From a virus: DNA of 60,997 nucleotides. A program made the position numbers and the translations under genes. The first letter of the stretch is position 1. Each line of letters opens with the position of its first letter. This document shows, one piece after another, positions 25,226-33,342 of this stretch. The notes below the pieces were generated by a model that had not been told where the DNA came from, did no database searches, and saw nothing but the letters and a program-made list of their open reading frames with translations. Where the stretch lies: the IMG/VR virus record IMGVR_UViG_3300031565_011186, positions 1-60,997 of that record; one strand, written 5' to 3'.

Positions 25226-25986
25226 CGCTGGCCGTCGACATGAGCAGTTGGGGCGGGCCCATCACGTCGGCGAAGGTCGAGAGCCTCTGGCAGGCCGGCG
25301 CCCGCCGCGCGATCGTCGGCGTCAGTGACGTGGAGCTCGCGCGGCAGCAGTTGACGCTGACCGCCGAGCGCGGGATGGAGATCCAGGCCTACTCCTACAT
25401 GTACTGGGGCGCCAACAATGAGGAACGCCTCGACCGCGTCAGGCGCGCCGCCCAGGGTCTGCCGCTCGCCTTCGTCTGGCCGGACTTCGAAGATAAGAAC
25501 GCGCCGCTCGACGACCCCGCGGGCGTCATCTCCTGGATGCGCGGCTGTATGGCCCTGGCCGAGCGCCTGGGCCTGCCGGTCGGCGTCTACACTGCCGCCT
25601 GGTGGTGGCGTTCCTGGGCCCGCAACACCGCCGCCTTCGCGCACTATCCTCTCTGGGTCGCCCAATATGACGAGTGGCCCGTGCTGACGATGACGCCGTT
25701 CGGCGGCTGGACTGAGTGCGCGATGAAGCAGTACAAAGGGACGACGGTGCTCGGCTCCAAGCCGAACGACTACAGCGTCGACCTCAATTTCTACCTTGGA
25801 GGTGGCCCGATGCCCGAAGAAGTTGTCGACGAGAAGGCCCGCCGCGCGGCCGCCCAGGATGCCTTCCGGCAGCACATCGCCGGCCTGTTCCTGAGCGGCG
25901 ACCCCGCCCTGGCTGACAGGGTCTACTGGGAACTTCAGTACGTGCGCCTCTGCGCCGGCCTGCCGATCGTCCAGCCGCCTCAGTGA
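25222..25986 (+). CDS. GH25-type endolysin (muramidase)
   Basis: 254 aa, GTG start overlapping the SpeD-like stop. GH25 features: VDMSSW at residues 5-10, WPDFED with the D-x-E catalytic pair (Asp88, Glu90), VGVYTAAWWW, YPLWVAQYDEWPV, and MKQYKGTT near the barrel end. The enzyme would cut the beta-1,4 bond of peptidoglycan glycan strands. No signal peptide, consistent with holin-dependent release. The last 45 residues are a helical tail, possibly a wall-targeting segment. Confidence 0.8.
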   Translation: MTLAVDMSSWGGPITSAKVESLWQAGARRAIVGVSDVELARQQLTLTAERGMEIQAYSYMYWGANNEERLDRVRRAAQGLPLAFVWPDFEDKNAPLDDPAGVISWMRGCMALAERLGLPVGVYTAAWWWRSWARNTAAFAHYPLWVAQYDEWPVLTMTPFGGWTECAMKQYKGTTVLGSKPNDYSVDLNFYLGGGPMPEEVVDEKARRAAAQDAFRQHIAGLFLSGDPALADRVYWELQYVRLCAGLPIVQPPQ

Positions 25987-26174
25987 CGACCCTCTTCTAT
26001 CGCGGCGCCCAGATCCGCGACGTTGCCGGCGAGTCCGGCCGCGTCTATCACTGCGAGCCCCGCGCCTTCATCGAGGTCGACGACCAGGACGTGCCGCGCC
26101 TCCTCCGGATGCCGAAAGGCCGATGCGGCTGCGGCCGGATGTTCGAGCGGAGATCGCCGCGCCGACCCCCTTGA
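25983..26174 (+). CDS. Small Cys-rich protein, paralogue of 59042 product
   Basis: 63 aa with GTG start overlapping the endolysin stop. It shares with the 67-aa protein at 59042 the pattern SGR-x-YH, EV-x-D-x-DV-x-x-LL and a Cys/Gly cluster ending in MFE. A Cys-Gly-Cys-Gly motif could bind metal. Similar small proteins are common next to phage head or tail genes, but I cannot name a function. Confidence 0.6.
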   Translation: MTTLFYRGAQIRDVAGESGRVYHCEPRAFIEVDDQDVPRLLRMPKGRCGCGRMFERRSPRRPP

Positions 26175-26200
26175 CCTAAGCCCGCCGTCACGGCTACACT
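26171..26200 (+). promoter_or_regulatory. Sigma70-type promoter with GCCGTCACGGC operator
   Basis: TTGACC (26171-26176), 18-bp spacer, TACACT (26195-26200). The spacer ends with the palindrome GCCGTCACGGC (26184-26194) abutting the -10. Drives the gene at 26252 and the recombination block behind it. Partly overlaps the end of the upstream ORF. Confidence 0.7.
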
Positions 26201-26251
26201 CCACGACGATCGGTCAGCCGGCATTCAGGCCGATCATGGAGGAGCGGCGTC

Positions 26252-26665
26252 ATGAGCAAGGGCCCATGGGATCAGCGCGGGCAAGGCTCCTGGGACTTCA
26301 CCGAGCAGCAGTATCGTCAGGTCATCGACTACCTGAAGGCCAACCACGTCGGCGTCCAGAACGCCGTCCTGACGCGCGACCTGGCCGCGGTCTTCCCTGG
26401 CGTCGAGGGGCGGGCCCTCAGGGGAATCCAGGCCAAGGCTGACGGCGTCGAGGCGGTACTGTGCAGCGGCGACTGGGGCGTCTTCGTGGCTGAGTATCAG
26501 GAGGACGCTGAGCGGTCAGCCGCGCGCCTCTTCTCTCAGGCCCGCAAGATGAACAGCCGCGGCCGGCGCAAGTTGCAGTTCGCGATGGAGCAACTACCGC
26601 GCCGGCAGGAGACGATGCTGCCACCAGCGGAGGAGCCCGAGGACAATGCCCCAGACGAGTTCTGA
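26252..26665 (+). CDS. Hypothetical protein, 137 aa
   Basis: First gene after the promoter at 26171; SD GGAGGAG 6 nt upstream. The N-terminal half looks like a small winged-helix domain (QQYRQVIDYLKANHVGVQNA, VEGRALRGIQAKADGVEAVL), the C terminus is basic then acidic. May bind DNA. Overlaps the next gene by 20 nt. Confidence 0.55.
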   Translation: MSKGPWDQRGQGSWDFTEQQYRQVIDYLKANHVGVQNAVLTRDLAAVFPGVEGRALRGIQAKADGVEAVLCSGDWGVFVAEYQEDAERSAARLFSQARKMNSRGRRKLQFAMEQLPRRQETMLPPAEEPEDNAPDEF

Positions 26666-27056
26666 CCGCGACCGCGCGGTAGATCGCTCCCTGACGCGCC
26701 GCGGTGGCCAACCGCGCCTGATCTGTGAGGAGTGCGGCTCAGCGCTCCTGCGCCGCAGCGGGGCCCCCGTGTGTGGCAAGGACGCGGCTCACGGGGGATT
26801 CGTCGAGGCTCCCTCTCACGCGGATCAGGTGGTGCTCGGCCGCCTGCGCCACGCCCACGCGGACAAGATCTTGGACTCCCTGACTGAGGCGCGGCGGCGC
26901 CGGCTCGGGTTCTTGATCCTGCGCCTTCACAACTGGGGATCCCACCAACATTGCCGCTGGCTCGCGGCGGTCGGAGTGAGTATAGTGTGCGACGCCGCGG
27001 CGCCCAGACCGCGGCCGATCGACAACCTCTGGGGAAAGGAATCGGAGGATGCCTAA
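26646..27056 (+). CDS. Zinc-ribbon-like hypothetical protein, 136 aa
   Basis: CEECGSALLRRSGAPVCG gives three Cys and a His downstream (DAAHGG), suggesting a zinc ribbon at residues 27-45. The remainder is basic and helical (SLTEARRRRLGFLILRL). It overlaps both neighbours by 20 and 8 nt. Position before a RecT-like gene suggests a DNA-metabolism role. Confidence 0.5.
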   Translation: MPQTSSDRDRAVDRSLTRRGGQPRLICEECGSALLRRSGAPVCGKDAAHGGFVEAPSHADQVVLGRLRHAHADKILDSLTEARRRRLGFLILRLHNWGSHQHCRWLAAVGVSIVCDAAAPRPRPIDNLWGKESEDA

Positions 27057-28098
27057 CGATGAAGAGGCCACAGCACTGGTCGGTTTCCAGCCCAGGCCCC
27101 TGACCGAGGCCAACGTCAAGCAGGCGGTCGACTTCTTCTCCAGCGCCGATCTGGAAGGCTGGAATAAGCTGCCGGTCGCCACCAGACAGAGTTTCGCCAA
27201 GACCGCCGTCGCCCTGGGCCTGCACCCGCTGACGGGCGAGATCATGGTCTACAAGGGGAAGCTCTTCATCACCATCGACGGCCGCCGCCGCCTGGCCATG
27301 CGGGCGCCGGACTTCGCGGCCGTCCAACCCGAGATCATTAGCGACCCAACTGTCCGCAGATCGATGGGTGCCAGATGGCCTGGCGATATCCTGGCCAAGT
27401 GCGTCGTCTACCGGAAGAGCACGCCCATGCCGACGATCCAGTTCGGCCTCGTCCGCGAGGCGGAGCGGTATCCCAGCGACCGCGAGCGGGAGCAGTTGGG
27501 CATTACCGTGCCCAAGGTGCAGGAGGCCCGTGCTGCCCACGACCCCGACATGATCATGGACGCCTGCACCAATCCCGAGGCGAAGGTGCGGCCGGTCATT
27601 ACCCAGCCCGCGATCATGGCGATGAAGCGCGCCGAGGCGCGTTGCCTGAACATCATCGCCCAGGCGCCCCTGCCGACCTTCGACACTGAACTGGACACGC
27701 CCGTCGAGGAAGAGGCCAACGGCGATCCTGAGGTCATCGAGTCGACGGGGCGGGAGATCCCCATCGAGGAGGAAGCACGGCCCGACGAGGCGCCGGTGAA
27801 AGAGGCGGCAGAGCCGACTACCCCCGCTGACGTCCCGACGTCGGAGACGACGACGGCCACGCCAACGACGAATCCCAGGCCGGCCGCGCCGATGCCGAAG
27901 GCCGAGCCGGCCCAGCGCGGTCGGGGCGGCGTGCTGAACCCGCCCGAGACGCCCCAGAAGCTGCTGCAGTTCGCCGTCCAGCACCTCGGCTTCAGGAACC
28001 ACGCCGCCGTGCTGACTGCGCTCGGCGTCAAGGACATCACGGAGGTCATCGATCTAGTGACTGCCTGGAACACGCTCTGCGACCTGCAGGGGAAGTAG
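27049..28098 (+). CDS. RecT-like single-strand annealing protein
   Basis: 349 aa. The RecT signature is visible at residues 57-85: GLHPLTGEIMVYKGKLFITI followed by DGRRRLA, matching the usual 'nPltgEiy..yKgkl...isidG'. The C-terminal 130 residues are Pro/Glu/Thr-rich and probably disordered, ending in a helical segment. RecT-type proteins anneal complementary strands. Paired here with an SbcCD-like nuclease rather than a RecE-type exonuclease, which is the notable context. Confidence 0.8.
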   Translation: MPNDEEATALVGFQPRPLTEANVKQAVDFFSSADLEGWNKLPVATRQSFAKTAVALGLHPLTGEIMVYKGKLFITIDGRRRLAMRAPDFAAVQPEIISDPTVRRSMGARWPGDILAKCVVYRKSTPMPTIQFGLVREAERYPSDREREQLGITVPKVQEARAAHDPDMIMDACTNPEAKVRPVITQPAIMAMKRAEARCLNIIAQAPLPTFDTELDTPVEEEANGDPEVIESTGREIPIEEEARPDEAPVKEAAEPTTPADVPTSETTTATPTTNPRPAAPMPKAEPAQRGRGGVLNPPETPQKLLQFAVQHLGFRNHAAVLTALGVKDITEVIDLVTAWNTLCDLQGK

Positions 28099-28143
28099 TT
28101 ACCATCGGTAGATACCAATAGTAGCGACCGAAAGGAGATGCCC

Positions 28144-28758
28144 ATGCCAGAGCCGGAAGAGCCGAAGACCGAAGACGTCGTGCTGGACTACGCCGCCGTG
28201 GTGGCAGTCCTCGATCAAAACGGCGACCTCGAAGCGGTCATCGACAAGATCCTCTGTGAAGGGGTCTCGGGGCGGCTTGACGAGGAACAAGCCCGCGAAG
28301 ACGTCGGAGCCTTCCTCATGCGCCTCCGCGAAGTCCTGCGCATGCGCGGCTGGGGGCCGCCCCCGAAGGCGGCGATCACCTTCAAGGGCCAGATCAGCCA
28401 GTGGGCGCCGCGGGTGACGCCGGACGTCCGGCTGATGCGGATCACGTTTGACGCCCGCGGCGTGGAGTCCGCCGCCATCCCAGCGCTCTGGGACGTGCAG
28501 AACAAGACCTGCCAGGCAACCTTCCTGGTCAGGGACTACCAGCCGAGCCTCATGCCGGCCGCCGCCGCCAGCGCCCTGGGTGACCTCATGGCGGCCCACG
28601 AGGGCGGCCAGCACAAGACGCCGGATTGGGCCTGCCCGAACTGTCTCATGGAGGGCGCGGCGCGCCGGCTGGAAGCGCAGGAGGAGTTGAATGAGGAACC
28701 CGAATCGCCGGACGCCTATCCGGCCGCAGAACTGGACGCGGAGGCCGATCCTGAATAG
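28144..28758 (+). CDS. Hypothetical protein, 204 aa
   Basis: Start chosen at the second ATG (28144) because the first (28138) abuts the SD AAAGGAG; the same GGAG-ATGCCC-ATG arrangement recurs elsewhere. The middle (ALWDVQNKTCQATFLVRDYQ) is beta-rich; CPNC near residue 170 could be half a metal site. Acidic C terminus. No family recognised. Lies in the recombination operon. Confidence 0.55.
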   Translation: MPEPEEPKTEDVVLDYAAVVAVLDQNGDLEAVIDKILCEGVSGRLDEEQAREDVGAFLMRLREVLRMRGWGPPPKAAITFKGQISQWAPRVTPDVRLMRITFDARGVESAAIPALWDVQNKTCQATFLVRDYQPSLMPAAAASALGDLMAAHEGGQHKTPDWACPNCLMEGAARRLEAQEELNEEPESPDAYPAAELDAEADPE

Positions 28759-28858
28759 TTGGCGCGATCTGCGGCGGCCGGACTGGTGCGTTCTGTCCAT
28801 CGGGTTGGCCGTCGTCGTCACACTGGTGGCGGCTGACCTCTACTTTCTCTTGAGGTGA
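28691..28858 (+). CDS. Small membrane protein, 55 aa
   Basis: ATG at 28691 after GAGGAG, nested in another frame over the end of the upstream gene and running to TGA at 28856-28858. Basic N terminus (about 10 Arg in 30 residues) followed by one TM helix (WCVLSIGLAVVVTLVAADLY) and a short tail. Topology would be N-in. Function unknown. Confidence 0.5.
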   Translation: MRNPNRRTPIRPQNWTRRPILNSWRDLRRPDWCVLSIGLAVVVTLVAADLYFLLR

Positions 28859-28888
28859 CGGAGCAACTGCGTAGGCGCTTTATCAACC

Positions 28889-28917
28889 TTGACACAAGCG
28901 GGGGCGGGATCTAATCT
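28889..28917 (+). promoter_or_regulatory. Sigma70-type promoter
   Basis: TTGACA (28889-28894), 17-bp spacer, TAATCT (28912-28917), in the 114-bp gap before 28973. The spacer is G-rich and lacks either palindrome seen in sister promoters. Confidence 0.7.
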
Positions 28918-28972
28918 CGCCCCCGCACCCGTCTGATCGGTCGTCTCCCACGAGCAAGGAAAGGACTCCGCA

Positions 28973-29392
28973 GTGCCATCTCAACCAGCCCGTCGCCTCC
29001 CGCCAGGAATCATCGATATTGCCGCCCCCCAGCTACCGTTAGAACCACACCAAAGCCCCCAGGACGCCCAACAGGCCGCGCAGATCATCCGGCCGGTATC
29101 GCCCATCGCCAGGGTCGCTGTCCGGCCACTGACGGCCGTGGAGCGGCTGACGGCGAAGTACCTGCGAGCCCGCGTCGGTTTCCACTACGGCGCTGAGCAC
29201 TTCCTCAAAAAGCATGGTGCCCCCGCTGTCCGCGCCGCCCTACGTGACGGCGTCCTGATCTTCGAAGACGGTGCCTATGGCTGGGACGCCCGCCGCCAGT
29301 GCCCCATGAGTCAGGGGCGCAGCCGCTGGACGGTGAACCCCCGCCTGCGCTCACCGGCCGCCTATTTGAACAGGATCCTCAACGACCCTTGA
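28973..29392 (+). CDS. Hypothetical protein, 139 aa
   Basis: GTG start 9 nt after AAGGAAAGGA. Pro-rich N terminus, then a globular basic half (AVERLTAKYLRARVGFHYGA, HGAPAVRAALRDGVLIFEDG). No known family. It has its own promoter at 28889 and is followed by another at 29389, so it is a single-gene unit. Confidence 0.55.
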   Translation: MPSQPARRLPPGIIDIAAPQLPLEPHQSPQDAQQAAQIIRPVSPIARVAVRPLTAVERLTAKYLRARVGFHYGAEHFLKKHGAPAVRAALRDGVLIFEDGAYGWDARRQCPMSQGRSRWTVNPRLRSPAAYLNRILNDP

Positions 29393-29418
29393 CGGCGGCT
29401 AGTCGCTGCGGCTATTAT
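29389..29418 (+). promoter_or_regulatory. Sigma70-type promoter with GCGGCTAGTCGC operator
   Basis: TTGACG (29389-29394), 18-bp spacer, TATTAT (29413-29418). The imperfect palindrome GCGGCTAGTCGC (29395-29406) follows the -35 directly. SD AAGGAGG and the ATG at 29451 follow. The -35 overlaps the upstream stop codon. Confidence 0.75.
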
Positions 29419-29450
29419 CAGCCGGTAGATTACCAGCAAGGAGGATGCCC

Positions 29451-30752
29451 ATGACTCCGAAAGCCATCCGCGGGATCGGGATCGCAGACCCTCACATTGG
29501 CATCGACAACGTCGGCCCCCCGAACGAGAACGGCCTGCCGGCGCGCGTTGACGACTTCCTCGGCAACCTCAGTCTCGTCGCCCAGGAGGCCATCAGCCGC
29601 AAGGTCGACCTCCTGGCGATCGACGGTGACCTGTTCAAGTCGCGGAACCCGCCCCAGCGCGTCCTGCAGCCAGTCTGCGCGACCCTCTGCGCTGTCGCTG
29701 ACGCAGGGATCCACGTCTTTCTCGTCCGCGGCAACCATGAGGGCGACTCTGAGCCAGGGCGGCCCAACGTCCTGGACACGATCGCCCTCCTCCGCCCGAA
29801 GATCTCGGCCTTCAACCATCCAGGCTGCCTAACCTACCCCGCCCTGGGCCTCAACATCCTGGCCATGCCCTGGCCTCGTCTCAAGTGGGCGCTCGGCGAG
29901 ATGCCGGTCGGCATGGACTACGCCGAGATGGTGCCGATGGCCAATGAGGGCCTCGCGCACCGCCTCTTGACGCTGACGTCGCTGCGCGACCCTGCCCTCC
30001 CGACGCTCCTCCTCGGCCACCTGGCCGTCCTGGGCGCCGACCGCTCATCCGAGCAGTGGATGACGCTCGGTTACGAGCCAACGATCAGCCTCGCCGACAT
30101 TCCCTTGGAGGTTGACCTGGGACTCTTCGGGCACTACCACAAGGGCTGCGAGATGACGTGGCCTCCCAACCTGCCTATTGCGGTCGGCGCTAACACCGAG
30201 TTCCGCCCCCGCCGCGCCGCCTACTGCGGCAGCATCGCGAAGATCGATTTCGGCGAGGAAGGTCAGGAGAAGTTCTGGTGGGAGTTCGAGTTCGGCGGCC
30301 CCAGCGGCAAGGAAGTCCGGCTCGAACCCCACCTGCTACCTGACCGGCCCTTCCGGACGCTCGACTTTACCTACCACGAGGCCGCCCCGCCTGAGACGGT
30401 GAACGAGGCGTTCGCTGCCTACATCTGGAGCCTCAACCACGACCTCGACCAGGCGGTCGTCCGCTGCCGGTTGGACTTCGGCACGGCGCAGCAGGCTGCC
30501 GCCTTCAGTGAGGGCGCCGCGGAGGAACGGATCCGTGAGGCCGGCGCGTGGTGGATCGCCGGCATCGAACGCAAGGCGCCCCGCGCCATCCGCCGGCAGG
30601 ACTCAAACGGTGAGATCTCGACGATGGGCGACCTGGATCTGCTGCGCCTCTTCCTGACCGGCCAGGAGCCGGACGAGGCGCGGCTCCAGCAGTTGATCTG
30701 GCAGGGAGCCAGAGTCATGGAGGGCCAGCCGGCTCTTGACCGTGGCGGCTAG
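29451..30752 (+). CDS. SbcD/Mre11-like DNA repair exonuclease
   Basis: 433 aa. Calcineurin-like phosphoesterase motifs in order: ADPHIG (D-x-H), IDGDLFKSR (GD), VRGNHEGD (GNHE), LLLGHLAVLG and LFGHYHKG (GH and GHxH). These bind two metals for nuclease activity. With the Rad50-like ATPase at 31043 it should form an end-processing complex. Start chosen at the second ATG, as the first lies inside the SD. T4 gp47 is the functional analogue. Confidence 0.85.
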   Translation: MTPKAIRGIGIADPHIGIDNVGPPNENGLPARVDDFLGNLSLVAQEAISRKVDLLAIDGDLFKSRNPPQRVLQPVCATLCAVADAGIHVFLVRGNHEGDSEPGRPNVLDTIALLRPKISAFNHPGCLTYPALGLNILAMPWPRLKWALGEMPVGMDYAEMVPMANEGLAHRLLTLTSLRDPALPTLLLGHLAVLGADRSSEQWMTLGYEPTISLADIPLEVDLGLFGHYHKGCEMTWPPNLPIAVGANTEFRPRRAAYCGSIAKIDFGEEGQEKFWWEFEFGGPSGKEVRLEPHLLPDRPFRTLDFTYHEAAPPETVNEAFAAYIWSLNHDLDQAVVRCRLDFGTAQQAAAFSEGAAEERIREAGAWWIAGIERKAPRAIRRQDSNGEISTMGDLDLLRLFLTGQEPDEARLQQLIWQGARVMEGQPALDRGG

Positions 30753-30765
30753 TCGCCGTTATCAT
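30736..30765 (+). promoter_or_regulatory. Sigma70-type promoter with GCGGCTAGTCGC operator
   Basis: TTGACC (30736-30741), 18-bp spacer, TATCAT (30760-30765). GCGGCTAGTCGC lies at 30745-30756. It reads into 30786 and the Rad50-like gene, allowing separate control from the nuclease gene. Confidence 0.7.
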
Positions 30766-30785
30766 CTGACGGAGGAGGATGCCCA

Positions 30786-31046
30786 ATGTTCACCGAGGAG
30801 ATACTGGCCACGCAACACAAGATCGGCTTGATCATGCAGGTGGTGGTCGACATGCCGCTGCAGGAGATGGCCGAGGAGATCAACCGCGCCGACGTCCTTG
30901 GCCCCGTTCTTGATCCCACGGCTTGGAGAGACGGCGCGCCCGCTATGAGGGAGTGGGCGGAACTGTTGAAACCCTTGATCGAATTCCAGCGGCTCAGCAG
31001 GAAGATCGTGCCAGCGCCTGAGGTGGCTGCGGGAGGCCTGGCATGA
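30786..31046 (+). CDS. Hypothetical protein, 86 aa
   Basis: Helical, acidic (MQVVVDMPLQEMAEEINRAD), SD GGAGGAGGA upstream in the GGAGGATGCCC(A)ATG context. It sits between the SbcD- and SbcC-like genes and overlaps the latter by 4 nt, so it may belong to that complex. No family recognised. Confidence 0.55.
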   Translation: MFTEEILATQHKIGLIMQVVVDMPLQEMAEEINRADVLGPVLDPTAWRDGAPAMREWAELLKPLIEFQRLSRKIVPAPEVAAGGLA

Positions 31047-33223
31047 TACCGAGGAGGATCGAGGTCAAGAACTTCCTCTCCTACGCCTACGCGCAGGTCG
31101 ACCTGAGCGGCTGCCACCTGGTGGCGCTCGCCGGCGAGAACGGCGCCGGCAAGTCCGCCCTCGCGGTCGACGCCATCACCTGGGCACTCTGGGGCGAGAG
31201 CCGAGCGCGCTCGGACGACGACCTGGTGCGGCAGGGCGCCGACGCCTGTGAGGTCAGCGTCTTCGTCGAGGCCCGCGGCTGGCACTACGAGATCCGCCGG
31301 TCGCGGCGCCTGGCACGTGAGGGCCGGTCGGCGCTCAGCAGCCTCGGCCTGATCCGTCATAACGCACAGGATCCTGACGCTGAGCCTCCGGTCGTCCTCA
31401 CGGCGGAAACCATCCGCGAGACCCAGGAACGGATCAACAGCGCCCTCGGGCTGGACTATTCGACCTTCATCAACACGGCCTGCCTGATCCAGGGGCGGGC
31501 CGACGAGTTCACCCGCGCGGCGCCGGTTGACCGAAAGAAGGTGCTGGCCTCCCTGCTCGGCCTGGAACGCTGGCAGCAGTGGACAGCCGCCCTGCACGAA
31601 GAGGGCGCCGTGACCGAGAGGAACCTCACCAGGGTTGACGGGATGATCGAGCAGACTGAACAGGCCCTCGCCCCGCTGGAGGATCTGCAGCGGGAGGCCA
31701 CGGGCCTGGAGGCCGCCGCCAACGACCTGGCGGTCAAGTTGACCGTGGCACACAGCACCGCCGAGGCGGCCCGCGCCGACGCGGACGCGCACACGAGCGA
31801 CGTCAATGAGCGGGGCAGGCTGGCCCAAGAAGGCGAGCGTGTCTACGGCGAGGTCAAGCGCAAGGACGACCAGATCTTCCGCCTGAACGAGCAGTTGAAA
31901 CAGGCGCCCACGCCCGAGGCCGTGGAGGAACTCCGCGCCCGCGTCTCTCTCCTGGAGGTGGCCAGCGCCGACTATCCGGCCATGCAGCAGGCGGCGGGGG
32001 AGTTCAGTCTGGCCTCTGAGCAGTTGGAGTCCATCAGGCGGCAACTGCCGAAGGACATCGCCGCACTGACGGAGGCCACGGAGGCGTTGGGCAAACTGCC
32101 CTTCGAGGAGGAGATCGCCGAGTTGGAGGAGTGCCCGACCTGTGGGCAGAAGCTCCACGACGCCGCGGCCGAGGAGAAAGCCCGCGCGGCCCTTAGGCTT
32201 CAGCGCGCGAATGTCCAGGCGCGGATCGACAAGGCCCAGAGGGCCGTCAACGCCGGCTATGACGCACAGAGCGAGATCGGCAACCGGATCGCCGACATGC
32301 CTGCTGCCAAGATCGGCTTTGCTGCCGCCTTCGGCAAGGCGCGCCAGGCGGCGGAAGAGATCGGCACGGCGCGGGCTACTCTGGCGAGGAACGAGGAGCG
32401 CCTGAAGGCCGCCGAGAGCCTCCGTGTTGCCCGTGACGCCCTGGTGGAGGACTCTGCCGTCCTGGGCAACCGGCTGGGCGATCTGCGTGAAGCCCTGGCC
32501 CTGAGGGAGCAGGCCGTGCTGGACGGCGCCGGCCGCGTCCTTGCCTTCCAGAATGCCGAAGGCGAGCGCCGGAAGATAAGCACTTCACTCGACGACGTCC
32601 GGCGGGCCCGCGACGAGATGAAGGGCCGCCTCGCGCACCTGCAGGAGATGGCCGCCGACCTGGGCAAGGCGCGCCAAGAGCGTCTGGCGCTGGCCGCTGA
32701 CCTCGACACAGAACGCATGCTGGAGAAGGCTTTCGGCCCCCGCGGGATCCAGGCGATGCTCATCGATTCGGCCATACCTGAGATCGTCGACGAGGCCAAC
32801 CGCCTCCTCAGCCTCATGACCGCCGGCTCGACGACCATAGATATGACGACCCAGCGCACCGGCAAGACGACGGGCAGGGAGATCGAGACCCTGGACGTCG
32901 TGATAGCGGATGCCCAAGGTGTCCGCCCCTACGAGAACTACAGCGGCGGCGAGCGATTCCGGATCGACTTCGCCCTCCGGATCGCCCTCAGCCGGCTGCT
33001 CGCGAGAAGGGCGAACGCGCCATGCAAGACGTTGATCATCGACGAGGGGTTCGGCTCCCAGGACGGGAATGGCCGGACGGGGTTGGTGGAGGCGCTGGCG
33101 ACGGTGAGCGATCAGTTCGGCCTGGTGATGGTCATCTCCCACGTCGACGAGGTCAGGGAGATCTTCCCGACAACGGTCACCGTCCGGAAGGGAACGAATG
33201 GCTCCGAGGTCAGCCTCTCTTAG
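31043..33223 (+). CDS. SbcC/Rad50-like ATPase
   Basis: 726 aa. Walker A is GENGAGKSAL near residue 32; two long coiled-coil arms flank a zinc hook (CPTCGQ near residue 363); the signature motif YSGGERFRIDFALRIALSRL and Walker B LIIDEGFGSQD lie near the C terminus. Shorter than bacterial SbcC (about 1000 aa), as is usual for phage versions such as T4 gp46. It would tether DNA and gate the SbcD-like nuclease. Confidence 0.9.
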   Translation: MIPRRIEVKNFLSYAYAQVDLSGCHLVALAGENGAGKSALAVDAITWALWGESRARSDDDLVRQGADACEVSVFVEARGWHYEIRRSRRLAREGRSALSSLGLIRHNAQDPDAEPPVVLTAETIRETQERINSALGLDYSTFINTACLIQGRADEFTRAAPVDRKKVLASLLGLERWQQWTAALHEEGAVTERNLTRVDGMIEQTEQALAPLEDLQREATGLEAAANDLAVKLTVAHSTAEAARADADAHTSDVNERGRLAQEGERVYGEVKRKDDQIFRLNEQLKQAPTPEAVEELRARVSLLEVASADYPAMQQAAGEFSLASEQLESIRRQLPKDIAALTEATEALGKLPFEEEIAELEECPTCGQKLHDAAAEEKARAALRLQRANVQARIDKAQRAVNAGYDAQSEIGNRIADMPAAKIGFAAAFGKARQAAEEIGTARATLARNEERLKAAESLRVARDALVEDSAVLGNRLGDLREALALREQAVLDGAGRVLAFQNAEGERRKISTSLDDVRRARDEMKGRLAHLQEMAADLGKARQERLALAADLDTERMLEKAFGPRGIQAMLIDSAIPEIVDEANRLLSLMTAGSTTIDMTTQRTGKTTGREIETLDVVIADAQGVRPYENYSGGERFRIDFALRIALSRLLARRANAPCKTLIIDEGFGSQDGNGRTGLVEALATVSDQFGLVMVISHVDEVREIFPTTVTVRKGTNGSEVSLS

Positions 33224-33342
33224 GAGGGCCCCACTAGCCGGAAAGCGGGCGCGGCCGCCCGACGCAAGGCCGCGCGTTGGCGGCACGTTCGCCGGAAGGA
33301 ACGACGGTTCTGGCGCGTGGCGTTACGAAGGAGAGATCTCTA
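33224..33342. other. Gap before Gp37/Gp68 gene
   Basis: 119 bp. Contains a CGGGCG/CGCCCG hairpin with CGGC loop near 33246-33262 and a TTC-GCCG-GAA hairpin near 33288-33297, whose cap resembles those of the leaders at 36455, 37155 and 38827. An AAGGAGAG SD follows at 33328-33335. No promoter seen. Confidence 0.35.
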
